A stretch of DNA of 63,586 bases from Phenylobacterium sp. (GCF_004297125.1 NZ_SCVD01000037.1:1-63586); one strand, 5' to 3'; positions 16,172-25,040 are shown, counted from the stretch's first letter. A program made the numbers and translations. The notes: generated by a model not told the origin, from the sequence alone.

Positions 16172-17683
16172 CTATTTCTTGAAGGGATTGAAGCCCGGCG
16201 GTAGGCCGCCGAGGCCGGGGAGTTTCGGAAGGCCGCCGGGCATGCTCTTCAGCTTGGCCGCCATCTCTTCCATCTGTTCGGGCGTGGGCGCCTGGCCGCC
16301 GGTCATCTGGGCGATCTTGGCCATGTCCATGCCGCCACCGCCGCCCAGCATCTTGGCCATCTGGCCGAAGCCCTTGCCGCCGTTCTTGCTCAGCGACTTG
16401 AAGGCGTCGGCCATCTGGCGGTGCTGCTTCAGCAGCCGGTTGACCTCGGCCACGTCGACGCCCGAGCCGGCGGCGATGCGGCGCTTGCGCGAGGCGGCCA
16501 GGATGTCCGGCTTCTTGCGCTCCTGCTTGGTCATCGACGAGATGATCGCCACCTGGCGGTCGAAGGTCTTGTCGGTCAGACCGCTCTCGGCGATCTGCTT
16601 CTTCATGTTCCGCACGCCAGGCAGCAGGCCCATCATGCCTTCCATGCCGCCCATGCGCTTCATCTGCGCCAGCTGGTCGGCCATCATGTCGAGGTCGAAC
16701 TGCCCCTTGGCGAGCTTCTTGGCCGTGGCTTCCGCCTTGGCCATGTCCAGTTCCTGCGCGGCCTTCTCGACCAGGGCGACGACGTCGCCGCGGCCCAGGA
16801 TCCGGCCGGCGATGCGCTGGGCGTCGAACACGTCCAGGCCGTCGATCTTTTCGGACACGCCCAGGAACTTGATGGGCAGGCCGGTGACCGCGCGCATCGA
16901 GAGCGCCGCGCCGCCGCGGCCGTCGCCGTCGGCGCGGGTCAGCACCAGGCCGGTCAGCGGCAGGCGCTCGTGGAAGGCCTTGGCGGTGCGCACCGCGTCC
17001 TGGCCGGTCAGGGCGTCGGCGACCAGCAGGGTCTCGGAGGGGTTCGAGATCTTCGCGATCTCGGCCGCCTCGCTCATCATCGCCTCGTCGATCGTCGTGC
17101 GGCCGGCGGTGTCGAGGATCAGGATGTCGAAGCCCTGGAGGCGGGCCGACTGCATGGCGCGCCGCGCGATGTCCGGGGCGGCCTGGCCGGCGACGATGGG
17201 CAGGAAGCTCGCACCTGCCTGCTCGGCCAGCATGCCGAGCTGTTCCATGGCGGCGGGGCGGCGGGTGTCGAGCGAGGCCAGCAGCACCTTCTTGCGCTCC
17301 CGGACCAGGCGCAGCGCCAGCTTGCCGGCGGTGGTGGTCTTGCCCGAGCCCTGCAGGCCGGCCATCAGGATCACGGTGGGCGGGTTCAGCGAAAGGTTCA
17401 GGCCCTCGGCCTCGCCCTCGCCGCCCAGCATCTCCACCAGGCCGTCGTAGGTGATCTTGACCACCTGGTCGGCGGGCCGGACCGAGCGGATCACCGCTTC
17501 GCCCGTCGCGGCTTCCTTGGCCTTGGCGATGAAGTCCCGGACGACCGGCAGGGCCACGTCGGCCTCGAGCAGGGCGACGCGGATCTCGCGCATCACCTCG
17601 TCGACGTCCTTCTCGGACAGCACGCCGCGCCCGGAAAGCCGGTCGAAAACCCCTGTCAGCCGATCTGTCAGCGCGTCGAACAA
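16172..17683 (-). CDS. ffh: Signal recognition particle protein Ffh
   Basis: Ffh is the SRP GTPase that with 4.5S RNA binds signal sequences and delivers ribosomes to FtsY. The protein has about 503 residues: N domain, G domain with GLQGSGKTTTAGKLA, DTAGR and TRADGDGRGG, and a methionine-rich M domain (MMADQLAQMKRMGGMEGMMG, GGGMDMAKIAQM). I chose TTG 17683 because it gives the family start FDALTDRLTGVFDRLSGRG and has GGGAG seven bases upstream; TTG 17689 is the alternative. Its leader carries several hairpins. It heads ffh-rpsP-rimM. Confidence 0.96.
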   Translation of the reverse strand: MFDALTDRLTGVFDRLSGRGVLSEKDVDEVMREIRVALLEADVALPVVRDFIAKAKEAATGEAVIRSVRPADQVVKITYDGLVEMLGGEGEAEGLNLSLNPPTVILMAGLQGSGKTTTAGKLALRLVRERKKVLLASLDTRRPAAMEQLGMLAEQAGASFLPIVAGQAAPDIARRAMQSARLQGFDILILDTAGRTTIDEAMMSEAAEIAKISNPSETLLVADALTGQDAVRTAKAFHERLPLTGLVLTRADGDGRGGAALSMRAVTGLPIKFLGVSEKIDGLDVFDAQRIAGRILGRGDVVALVEKAAQELDMAKAEATAKKLAKGQFDLDMMADQLAQMKRMGGMEGMMGLLPGVRNMKKQIAESGLTDKTFDRQVAIISSMTKQERKKPDILAASRKRRIAAGSGVDVAEVNRLLKQHRQMADAFKSLSKNGGKGFGQMAKMLGGGGGMDMAKIAQMTGGQAPTPEQMEEMAAKLKSMPGGLPKLPGLGGLPPGFNPFKK

Positions 17684-17698
17684 ACGCAAATCTCCCAA

Positions 17699-17841
17699 GC
17701 AATTCGCGGAGGCGAATTGCAGACCGTCCGCTTCCCTGTGTTTCGCCGAGGCGAAATCACGGGGGCCCAAACGCAGTCGACCCCCGTGCACGATTGCGTG
17801 GACGGGGGGCCTCGCCGCCCTCGTCCCAGATAAGGTCTGGG
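17699..17841 (-). promoter_or_regulatory. Cluster of hairpins in the ffh leader
   Basis: Four stem-loops follow each other upstream of ffh: GCAATTCGC/GCGAATTGC (17699-17720, 4-nt loop, directly before the ribosome site), TTTCGCC/GGCGAAA (17741-17756), CACGGGGG/CCCCCGTG (17758-17788) and CCCAGA/TCTGGG (17825-17841). They could form a structured 5' UTR or include the ends of a small RNA. No known RNA family was recognised, and the conserved SRP RNA core is absent. Confidence 0.5.
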
Positions 17842-18136
17842 GGTCGTGGCGGTAGAGGGCGCTGACCGAGGTTGCGCCGGAAGGGCGCGCTTATGCGCTC
17901 AAGAGGGGGTGAAGGTCAAGAAATCGCGTCGGTGGACGATCCGGCCGGGCCGTCACGCAGCGCGGCTTCGCCGTCGCCGGTCCTTTGTCACCTTCCTGCC
18001 AGGCCGGGGACTAAGAAGGGAGAAGGCGGCGAGTAGAACTGTCCGATACCCGACAAATCTCAGTAATTTCAGTGACTCCGACCGTCACAAGGGCCTAGGT
18101 TCCGCGCCGGGCCGCGGGGCCTCAAGGAGAACGCCG
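17842..18136. other. Gene-free upstream region of the GAF histidine kinase
   Basis: This stretch between divergent ffh and the kinase gene is open in one plus frame, but codon use is not gene-like and the translation is arginine-rich noise. It should contain the kinase promoter. An AAGGAG ribosome site sits at 18124-18129. Confidence 0.45.
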
Positions 18137-19339
18137 ATACCGCCCTCGATCGAAGACGATGTCGCGGCCATAGCCAGGATCGGCGCCATCCCGCGCATCC
18201 TCGAGGTCGTCTGCCGGACCACCGGGATGGGCTTCGCCGCCGTGGCGCGGGTCACCGAGGACCGCTGGATCGCCTGCGCGGTGCGCGACGAGATCGACTT
18301 CGGCCTGAAGGCCGGCGGTGAGCTCAACGTCGAGTCCACCATCTGCGGCGAGATCCGCGCCTCCGGCGAGGCGGTGGTGATCGACCACGTCGACGAGGAC
18401 GGCGCGTTCCGTGGCCACCACACGCCGGCCCTGTACGGCTTCCAGAGCTACATCTCGGTCCCGATCCTGCTGCACGGCGAGTTCTTCGGAACGCTGTGCG
18501 CCATAGATCCGAGGCCGGCGCGGCTGAAGGACGGTCAGGTCGCGGCGATGTTCGGGCTGTTCGCCGACCTGATCGCCTCGCAGCTCGACGCCGAGCAGCG
18601 GCTGGCGCGGAGCGAGGCGGCGCTGCTGGACCAGCGCGAGGCCGCCGAGCTGCGCGAGCAGTTCATCGCCGTGCTGGGCCACGACCTGCGCAACCCGCTG
18701 GCCTCCATCGACGCGGCGGGCCGGCTGCTGAAGAAGACCCCGCTGAACGAGCGCGCGGTCGCCCTGGTCGACATGATGCACGAGAGCGTCGGGCGCATGG
18801 CCGGGCTGATCGACAACGTCCTGGACCTGGCCCGCGGCCGCCTGGGGGGCGGGTTCGTGGCGGAGCGCCGGGACGAGCCGGAGCTGGCGCGGTCGCTGGA
18901 CCTGGTGGTGACCGAACTCAGGATGGCCTATCCCGACCGGCGGATCGACGCCGACATCCGGCTGGACCGGGTGGTCAATGCGGACGGCCGGCGCCTTGCG
19001 CAGCTGCTGTCCAACCTGATCGCCAACGCCCTGACGCACGGGTCGGAAAGCGCGCCGGTGAAGGTCCTGGGGCTGATCGTCGGCGACGTGCTGGAGCTGT
19101 CGGTGGCCAACGCCGGCGAGCCGATCCCGGAGGCGGCGCGGGCGCGCCTGTTCCAGCCCTTCTCGCGCGCCATCGTGCGGCCGAAGCAGCAGGGGCTTGG
19201 CCTGGGGCTCTGGATCGCCGCGGAGATCGCGCGGGCCCACGACGGGACCCTGGAGGTGACCTCGGACAGCAAAGAGACCCGCTTCACCCTGCGCATGCCG
19301 TTGCAGCCGGCCCGGGCCGTGGCCATCCCCGCCGAATAG
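18137..19339 (+). CDS. GAF domain sensor histidine kinase (apparent ATA start)
   Basis: A 400-residue kinase: GAF domain (about 12-155; ILEVVCRTTGMGFAAVARVT, GFQSYISVPILLHGEFFGTL), HisKA with H182 in GHDLRNPLASI, and HATPase (LLSNLIANALTHG, GLGLGLWIAAEIARAH). No membrane segment, so it is cytoplasmic; no response regulator is adjacent. The family normally starts just before PSIEDDVAAIARI. The only codon there with a ribosome site (AAGGAG, 7-nt spacing) is ATA at 18137; the first in-frame ATG downstream lies inside the GAF domain, and no ATG, GTG or TTG lies between 18137 and about 170 nt upstream. An ATG-to-ATA change or a rare start is likely. Confidence 0.8.
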   Translation: MPPSIEDDVAAIARIGAIPRILEVVCRTTGMGFAAVARVTEDRWIACAVRDEIDFGLKAGGELNVESTICGEIRASGEAVVIDHVDEDGAFRGHHTPALYGFQSYISVPILLHGEFFGTLCAIDPRPARLKDGQVAAMFGLFADLIASQLDAEQRLARSEAALLDQREAAELREQFIAVLGHDLRNPLASIDAAGRLLKKTPLNERAVALVDMMHESVGRMAGLIDNVLDLARGRLGGGFVAERRDEPELARSLDLVVTELRMAYPDRRIDADIRLDRVVNADGRRLAQLLSNLIANALTHGSESAPVKVLGLIVGDVLELSVANAGEPIPEAARARLFQPFSRAIVRPKQQGLGLGLWIAAEIARAHDGTLEVTSDSKETRFTLRMPLQPARAVAIPAE

Positions 19340-19398
19340 GCGCGATTGATGTCCGAAAGCCGCCAGCGGTTATCGGCGGCCGGGACTATCTTCTCTCC

Positions 19399-19935
19399 AT
19401 GACCCGATACGCACTCTTCGACACCGCCATCGGCTGGGCCGGCATCGCCTGGAGCGACCAGGGCCTGGTCGGCGTCCACCTGCCGGAACGCGATCCGGAG
19501 ACCGCGCGCCGGTCGTTCCTTCGGCGATTTCCCGATGCGACCGAGGGCGCCGTCCCGACCGATCTCGCCAAGACCGTCGAGGACATCCGCGCGCTGATGC
19601 GGGGCGAGAAGCCCGACCTCCTGGACGCGCCGGTCGACATGTCCCAGACGCCGGAGTTCCACGCCAAGGTCTATGAGATCGCCCGCGCCATCCCGCCCGG
19701 CGAGACCCTGACCTATGGCGAGATCGCCGTGAAGCTGGGCGACAAGCTCCTGGCCCGTGACGTCGGCCAGGCGCTGGGCAAGAACCCCTGGCCCATCGTG
19801 GTCCCGTGCCATCGGGTGACGGCGGCGGGCGGCAAGCCCGGCGGCTTCTCGGCCCGGGGCGGCGTGAACACCAAGCTGAAGCTGCTCGGCATCGAGGGCG
19901 CCCAGGCCGCGGCCCAGACCGACCTGTTCGCCTGA
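19399..19935 (+). CDS. ogt: Methylated-DNA-[protein]-cysteine S-methyltransferase
   Basis: This 178-residue suicide enzyme removes alkyl groups from O6-alkylguanine. The acceptor cysteine is in PIVVPCHRV, followed by GGKPGGFSARGGVNTKLKLL; the DNA-binding helix region is GETLTYGEIAVKLG. It lacks an Ada AraC domain, so it is the Ogt type. It is a stand-alone plus-strand gene after the GAF kinase. Confidence 0.93.
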   Translation: MTRYALFDTAIGWAGIAWSDQGLVGVHLPERDPETARRSFLRRFPDATEGAVPTDLAKTVEDIRALMRGEKPDLLDAPVDMSQTPEFHAKVYEIARAIPPGETLTYGEIAVKLGDKLLARDVGQALGKNPWPIVVPCHRVTAAGGKPGGFSARGGVNTKLKLLGIEGAQAAAQTDLFA

Positions 19936-20005
19936 GATCGGCGGCCCGGATTCACGATAGCCTAACGCCACTTGCCTAGGGTCCCGCCGAAGCCGCGGGG
20001 GATCC

Positions 20006-21094
20006 ATGTCCGTCCAGAGTCAGGGAAACGTCCAGGAACGCCTGAGCCTCAGCCTGCCCGGCCTCGGCGAGGTGATCGACGAGCTGCGCCACGACCGGGC
20101 GCTGTATCTCGCGATGGCCGCCTATATCGCGACGGCCGCGGGCCTGGCGTACGCGCTGGGCAAGGGGGAACATCTGCTCGCCCTGAGCTATGCGCCGCGG
20201 CTGCTGCGCTCCGCGTTGGCGGCCGGCCTCGTGGCCCTGCTGGTGATCGAGGTTCCGCGGGCGATCGCGGCCGCGCCGGGTGGGCCGCTGCGCCAGCTGG
20301 CCGTACAGGCCGGGCGGCGGGTGACCCCGCGCCTGATCGCCGGCCTGGTGCTGTTCACCGCGGTCTCGCTGTTCTACGGCGCCTTCACCACCATCAAGAC
20401 GCTGCTGCCCAGCCTGGCGCCGTTCGGCCTGGACCCGTGGGCGGCCCACCTGGATGCGGCCCTGCACGGCGGCCACGACCCGTGGCGGCTGCTCCAGCCG
20501 GTCCTGGGCCATCACGCCGTCACCCGGGCCATTCAGTTCCTGTACCTGCCGGTCTGGACGACCTCCCTGTGCGCGCTCACGGCGGCGCTGGCGACGTCGC
20601 GGCGGCTGGCGCACCTGCGCACGCGGTTCTACTGGACGTTCCTGGTCGCCTGGATCGTGCTGGGCAATGTGATGGCCGCCGTGGTGATGACCGGCGGCCC
20701 GGTCTATTACGGCCACCTGACCGGCGACACGGCCCGTTTCGCGCCCTTGCTGTCCTACCTGGACTTCAGCCGCGGCCTGCCCCTGTCCAGCGTCGACGTC
20801 CAGGCCATGCTGTGGTCGGCCTATGCGAACAACGCCGCCAGCCTCGGCAGCGGCATCTCGGCGTTCCCCAGCCTGCATGTGGCGATGGCGACGCTGTTCG
20901 CCCTGGCCGCGCGACACATCCACTGGGGGCTGGGCCTCGCCTATGCGGCCTTCGCCGTGGCCATCGCGGCGGGCTCGGTCCACCTCGGCTGGCACTACGC
21001 CATCGACGGCTACGCCTCGGCCCTGACGGTGGCGGCGGTGTGGTGGGCGGCGGGCCGGCTGCTGCGCCGTCCGCAATCGGCCGTGCAGATGTGA
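20006..21094 (+). CDS. PAP2-superfamily membrane phosphatase/phosphotransferase
   Basis: A 362-residue membrane protein with about eight to nine hydrophobic segments. The PAP2 signature is at the end: SAFPSLHVAMATLFALA (C2, with the catalytic His in SLHV) and GSVHLGWHYAIDGYAS (C3, H and D). The C1 motif is weak, as in the Aur1/inositolphosphotransferase-like PAP2 group. It could act on lipid phosphates or transfer a phospho-head group in the inner membrane. No partner genes are adjacent; murI follows after 77 nt. Confidence 0.8.
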   Translation: MSVQSQGNVQERLSLSLPGLGEVIDELRHDRALYLAMAAYIATAAGLAYALGKGEHLLALSYAPRLLRSALAAGLVALLVIEVPRAIAAAPGGPLRQLAVQAGRRVTPRLIAGLVLFTAVSLFYGAFTTIKTLLPSLAPFGLDPWAAHLDAALHGGHDPWRLLQPVLGHHAVTRAIQFLYLPVWTTSLCALTAALATSRRLAHLRTRFYWTFLVAWIVLGNVMAAVVMTGGPVYYGHLTGDTARFAPLLSYLDFSRGLPLSSVDVQAMLWSAYANNAASLGSGISAFPSLHVAMATLFALAARHIHWGLGLAYAAFAVAIAAGSVHLGWHYAIDGYASALTVAAVWWAAGRLLRRPQSAVQM

Positions 21095-21171
21095 CTTGGA
21101 AGGTGTCACGCTCCGGCGCCGCCCGGCACGCCGCCGGTGACAGGCCCCGCGGCGCTCGCTAACACCGGGGC

Positions 21172-22023
21172 ATGAGCATCGGCGTGTTCGATTCCGGGGT
21201 CGGCGGCCTGACCGTCCATCACCGGCTGGTGGAGCGGTTTCCGGACGCGGACTTCATCTACCTGGCCGACCAGGCCAACGCGCCCTACGGCGGCCGCGCC
21301 GGCGAGGAGATCGTCGAGCTGACCAAGGCCGGCTGCATCCGCCTGTTCGACGAGGGCTGCGACCTGGTGGTCCTGGCCTGCAACACCGCCGCCAGCGTGG
21401 CGCTGCGCCGCCTGCAGCAGACCTGGCTGCCCGGCTACCGGCGCGAGCTGGGCCGGCCGGTGAACGTGCTGGGCATCGTGGTGCCGACCATCGAGGCGGC
21501 CACCGGCCTGCCCTGGGAGCACGAGGCCCAGTGGCGCGAGGAGAAGGCCGAGAAGCTCGAGATCCTGGGCGTCTTCTCGACCCCGGCGACCGCCCGAAGC
21601 CGGGTCTACGAGATCGAGATCGACAAGCGCCGCCAGGACGTGGCCGTCTTCTCCGAGCCCTGCCCGGAGCTGGCGCGGATGATCGAGGCCAATGCGCCGC
21701 GCGACGAGCTGGCCGCGGTGATCCAGGGCCATGTGAAGGCGCTCAGCCTGCGCATCGGCCGCGCGCCCGACCGGGCGATCCTGGGCTGCACGCACTACGA
21801 GATCGTCGCCGACCTGTTCCAGGCCGCCCTGCCGCCGGGCACGCCGTTGATCCGCCAGCCTGACGCCACGGCCGACGCCCTGGACCGCTATTTCGCCCGC
21901 CATCCCGAATTCCGGATGGGAACCGGCGCCGTTCGTCGCTTTCTCACCACCGGCGAGCCCGGCGCGCAGAACAGTCTGGTTGAGACTTTCTGGGGAGGGC
22001 CTCTAAGCTTCGAACCGGCCTGA
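21172..22023 (+). CDS. murI: Glutamate racemase
   Basis: MurI makes D-glutamate for peptidoglycan. The 283-residue protein has IGVFDSGVGGLTVHHRL at the start, NAPYGGR, the first catalytic cysteine in VVLACNTAAS and the second in ILGCTHYEI. Two-base-acid residues are therefore intact. The gene is followed 20 nt later by an exported SRPBCC protein in the same direction. Confidence 0.93.
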   Translation: MSIGVFDSGVGGLTVHHRLVERFPDADFIYLADQANAPYGGRAGEEIVELTKAGCIRLFDEGCDLVVLACNTAASVALRRLQQTWLPGYRRELGRPVNVLGIVVPTIEAATGLPWEHEAQWREEKAEKLEILGVFSTPATARSRVYEIEIDKRRQDVAVFSEPCPELARMIEANAPRDELAAVIQGHVKALSLRIGRAPDRAILGCTHYEIVADLFQAALPPGTPLIRQPDATADALDRYFARHPEFRMGTGAVRRFLTTGEPGAQNSLVETFWGGPLSFEPA

Positions 22024-22043
22024 ACCTGGCGGGGGACGAGACG

Positions 22044-22565
22044 ATGAGGATTGCGGCTTTGGCGGCTCTGGCCGCCCTGAGTTTGGCGGGCGCGGCCCGC
22101 GCCGAGGTGGTCGACAAGGGCCCCTCGCACTTCCGGCTCAAGTTCACGCAGCAGATCGCCGCGCCGCCGTCGAAGGTCTTCAAGGCCATCGGCGAGGTCG
22201 GCCAGTGGTGGGACGGCGCCCACACCTATTCCGGCAACGCCTCGAACATGACCCTCCCGCTGACGGCCAACGGCTGTTTCTGCGAGGCGGTCATGAACGG
22301 CGGTGTTCGCCACGGCGTTGTGGAGGCGGTGATCCCGAACAGCCTCATCCGCGTCGATGCGGCGCTGGGTCCGCTGCAGGACGAGGGCGTCTCGGCGGCG
22401 CTCGCCTTCAACCTCAAGGCCAAGGACGGCGGGACCGAGCTCGTCACCACCTACAACGTCGGCGGCGCGCGGGACTTCGTCGTCTCCATCGCCCCGGCTG
22501 TCGACGGCGTGCTTGGGGCGGCGGTGAAGCGGTTGAAGGCCTACGTCGAGACCGGCAAGCCGTAG
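22044..22565 (+). CDS. Exported SRPBCC (START-like) family protein
   Basis: A 173-residue protein with a signal peptide (residues 1-20, ending ARAE) and a single SRPBCC/polyketide-cyclase-like domain (IAAPPSKVFKAIGEVGQWW, NGGVRHGVVEAVIPNSLIRV). SRPBCC folds form a hydrophobic ligand pocket; the ligand is unknown. Its 3' end overlaps the convergent PPOX gene by 25 nt. Confidence 0.8.
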   Translation: MRIAALAALAALSLAGAARAEVVDKGPSHFRLKFTQQIAAPPSKVFKAIGEVGQWWDGAHTYSGNASNMTLPLTANGCFCEAVMNGGVRHGVVEAVIPNSLIRVDAALGPLQDEGVSAALAFNLKAKDGGTELVTTYNVGGARDFVVSIAPAVDGVLGAAVKRLKAYVETGKP

Positions 22566-23275
22566 GCCTTGGCCGCGACGCTGAGCGTCTCGTCCAGGCG
22601 CGCGCCCTCGGCGTAGGGCGCCAGGTCGGGCGTGGGCGGGCCGCCGGTCCCCATGCCGGGCTGGGGCAGGGCCGCGCCAATCCGGGTCTCCACCGGGAAC
22701 ACGCCGCACCAGGCGGGCCAGCCCTCGTCCGCGGGCAGGTCGCCGACGCCGGTGTTGCGCGCCTTCGCCGAGGCCTCCTCGATCTCCATCTCGACGAGGG
22801 CGATCTGCCGGAGCTCATTGTCGGTGGTGGGCCGCAGCTTCAGCGGCCGGCCCGCGTAGAGCCGGTCGATGAAGCTGGCCATCGCCTCGCGCTTTTCGCC
22901 GAGGCCGTCGATCAGCCGCGCGCGGCCGAAGGCCATCACCGAGCGGTAGTTCAGCGAATGCATGATGCCGGAGCGGCCAACGACGAAGCCGTCCAGGAAG
23001 CTGACCGTCACGCAGACCGGCGCGCCCTCCGCCACCGTCGCCAGCATCCGGCTGGCCGCCGCGCCATGCCAATAGAGCTTGCGGCCCTCGCGCCAGTAGG
23101 CGGTTGGGGTCACGAAGGGCTGGCCGTCGATGACGTAGCCCACGTGGGCCATGATCCCGGCGTCCAGGACCTCATAGACGGCGGCCTCGTCGTAGCTCGC
23201 GCGCTGGGGCCGGCGGCGGACCCTGGAGCGGCTGGTCGCGGCGAAGGCGGCGGTTCCGTCGGCGGGCGGGCTCAT
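22541..23275 (-). CDS. Pyridoxamine 5'-phosphate oxidase family (FMN-binding) protein
   Basis: The 244-residue protein has a split-barrel flavin fold of the Pyridox_ox_2/Nim-like type: AAVYEVLDAGIMAHVGYVIDGQPFVTPTA, LYWHGAAASRML, VCVTVSFLDGFVVGR, NYRSVMAFGRAR and a final VPVETRIG-like segment. These proteins bind FMN or heme and are often annotated as flavin-nucleotide-binding. Its neighbour is a MocR-type PLP-dependent regulator in divergent orientation, a common pairing. It is translationally coupled (4-nt overlap) to the small upstream gene. Confidence 0.85.
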   Translation of the reverse strand: MSPPADGTAAFAATSRSRVRRRPQRASYDEAAVYEVLDAGIMAHVGYVIDGQPFVTPTAYWREGRKLYWHGAAASRMLATVAEGAPVCVTVSFLDGFVVGRSGIMHSLNYRSVMAFGRARLIDGLGEKREAMASFIDRLYAGRPLKLRPTTDNELRQIALVEMEIEEASAKARNTGVGDLPADEGWPAWCGVFPVETRIGAALPQPGMGTGGPPTPDLAPYAEGARLDETLSVAAKAYGLPVST

Positions 23276-23499
23276 GAGCGGGCCTTCGAGAGATTGGGCG
23301 CGGGCTCCATCGGTGGGGAGGCGACGGAAACCCGCGCCACGACTGGCGGCGGCTTGGGGAGCAGCGTCACCGCCGGCATGGGGGTGAGGACGGACGGCGC
23401 GGCCAGGGCGACCAGCGCCACGGCGAGGGCATAGGTCAGCGTCCTTACGGCGAGGCGACGCAGGCTTTCGAGGGTGTGTTCGTTCGGGGTCGTGGGCAT
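23272..23499 (-). CDS. Small membrane protein, hypothetical
   Basis: The 75-residue protein has one membrane segment (LTYALAVALVALAAPSVL, about residues 22-39) and a proline-rich tail. The start has a strong AAAGGAGG ribosome site and the stop overlaps the PPOX start by four bases, so it is probably real. No family was recognised. Confidence 0.6.
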   Translation of the reverse strand: MPTTPNEHTLESLRRLAVRTLTYALAVALVALAAPSVLTPMPAVTLLPKPPPVVARVSVASPPMEPAPNLSKARS

Positions 23500-23591
23500 G
23501 GCCGCCTCCTTTCAGGTTGGCGAGCTAAGCCTTGTGTGGTCTGCTAGATAGATCCACTTTGAACAATCTGGACAGACCGCTTGGGGGCGCC

Positions 23592-25040
23592 ATGAGCTGG
23601 GCCGAACTCTATCCCTGGTCCGCGCCCGAGGCCGGACGGCCGGTGATCCGGCAGGTCTATGACCAGGTGCGAAGCGCGATCCACGCGGGCGCGCTGCGGC
23701 CCGGCGGACGCCTGCCGTCCAGCCGCGACCTGGCGCTCAGGCTGGGCGTGGCGCGGGCCTCGGTGGTGGCGGCCTACGACCAGCTGCTGGCGGAAGGCTA
23801 CGCCCAGGGGCGGACCGGCTCCGGCACCTATGTCTCCCAGGACCTCTCCGGCGTGCTGGACGTGGCAGCCCCGACGCCTGCGCCCGCCGCCGCCCCGCCG
23901 GTAGTGCCCCAGCGGGCGCGCGAGCTGGCGGCCTTCCCGACGCCGTCGATCGAGCCGCAGACCTTCTCGAACGGCCGCACCCTCATGGACGCCCGCGCGC
24001 AGGACGCCTGGTCGGTCTCGACCCGCCGCGCGCTGCGGACCCTGGGTCCCGCGCACTTCGGCTATTCGGAACCGGCGGGCGAGCCGCAGCTGCGGGCGGC
24101 CATCGCCGACTATCTGCGCGCGGCCCGCGGCGTCGTGTGCGAGGCCGAGCAGGTGATCGTCACCGCCGGCGCGCAGCATGCCGTGGACCTGGCGGCGCGC
24201 CTGCTGCTCAAGCCGGGCGACCGGGTGTGGCTGGAAGATCCCGGCTACGCCAACACCTGGCAGGCTCTGCTGGCGGCGGGCGCCGAGGGCCACGCCGTGC
24301 CGGTGGACCGCTCGGGCCTGGTCGTCCAGGCCGGGATCGCGGCGGCGCCGGACGCGCGCGCAGTCTTCGTCACGCCCTCGCACCAGTTCCCGCTGGGGGT
24401 GGCGATGTCGATGGGCCGCAGGCTGGAGCTGATCGCCTGGGCGCGCTCGGCCGGAGCCTGGATCGTGGAGGACGACTACGCCTCGGAGTTCCGCTACGCC
24501 GGCGCGCCGCTGGCCTCGCTGCAGGGCCTGGATGGCGGCGAGCGGGTGATCTACGTGGGCACCTTCAACAAGTCTCTCTTCCCGGGCCTGCGCCTGGGCT
24601 ACCTGGTGGCGCCCAAGCCGCTGATGGCGTCGTTCGCCGCGCTGCGCCGCCTGGCGGACCGCCAGCCGCCGACCCTGACCCAGGCCATCGCCCTGGACTT
24701 CATGGAGAGCGGCCAGTTCGCCGCCCACATCCGCCGCCGGAGGCTGGCCTACAGGGCGCAGCGGGACGCCCTGGTCGAGGCGCTGCGGCGAAGGCTGGAC
24801 CATGTCCTGGAGCCGGACGTACCGGACCAGGGCATGCATCTGATCGCCTATCTGAAGGACGGCCGCTCGGACCGGGAGGTCGAGGCGCGGGCCGCGGCGA
24901 AGGGCGTGCTCGCCCGCGCGATCAGCCCCCTCTACCACGACGCCCCGCCCCGCCAGGGTCTGCTCCTGGGCTTCACCGGCTTCCCGGCGAAGGCCATGGA
25001 CGCGGGCGTGGGGCGGCTGGCGGCGGCGCTGGAGGCCTAG
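23592..25040 (+). CDS. MocR/PdxR-type regulator (GntR HTH plus aminotransferase domain)
   Basis: A 482-residue regulator with a GntR winged helix (residues about 15-85; RQVYDQVRSAIHAGAL, LPSSRDLALRLGVARASVVAAYDQLLAEG) joined to a fold-type I aminotransferase domain (GYSEPAGEPQLRAAIADYL, TAGAQHAVDLAARLL, EDDYASEFRY, and the PLP lysine in YVGTFNKSLFPGLRLGY). MocR proteins sense PLP or amino compounds and often control vitamin B6 or amine genes. ATG 23592 gives the family start; an upstream ATG adds only 20 unlike residues. It is divergent from the small membrane protein and PPOX gene, the likely targets. Confidence 0.92.
   Translation: MSWAELYPWSAPEAGRPVIRQVYDQVRSAIHAGALRPGGRLPSSRDLALRLGVARASVVAAYDQLLAEGYAQGRTGSGTYVSQDLSGVLDVAAPTPAPAAAPPVVPQRARELAAFPTPSIEPQTFSNGRTLMDARAQDAWSVSTRRALRTLGPAHFGYSEPAGEPQLRAAIADYLRAARGVVCEAEQVIVTAGAQHAVDLAARLLLKPGDRVWLEDPGYANTWQALLAAGAEGHAVPVDRSGLVVQAGIAAAPDARAVFVTPSHQFPLGVAMSMGRRLELIAWARSAGAWIVEDDYASEFRYAGAPLASLQGLDGGERVIYVGTFNKSLFPGLRLGYLVAPKPLMASFAALRRLADRQPPTLTQAIALDFMESGQFAAHIRRRRLAYRAQRDALVEALRRRLDHVLEPDVPDQGMHLIAYLKDGRSDREVEARAAAKGVLARAISPLYHDAPPRQGLLLGFTGFPAKAMDAGVGRLAAALEA

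Noticed and set aside
17690..17850. Possible 4.5S/SRP RNA gene beside ffh
   Set aside because: The conserved GGAAGG...GCAGCC-type SRP core and GNRA loop are not present; only simple hairpins are.
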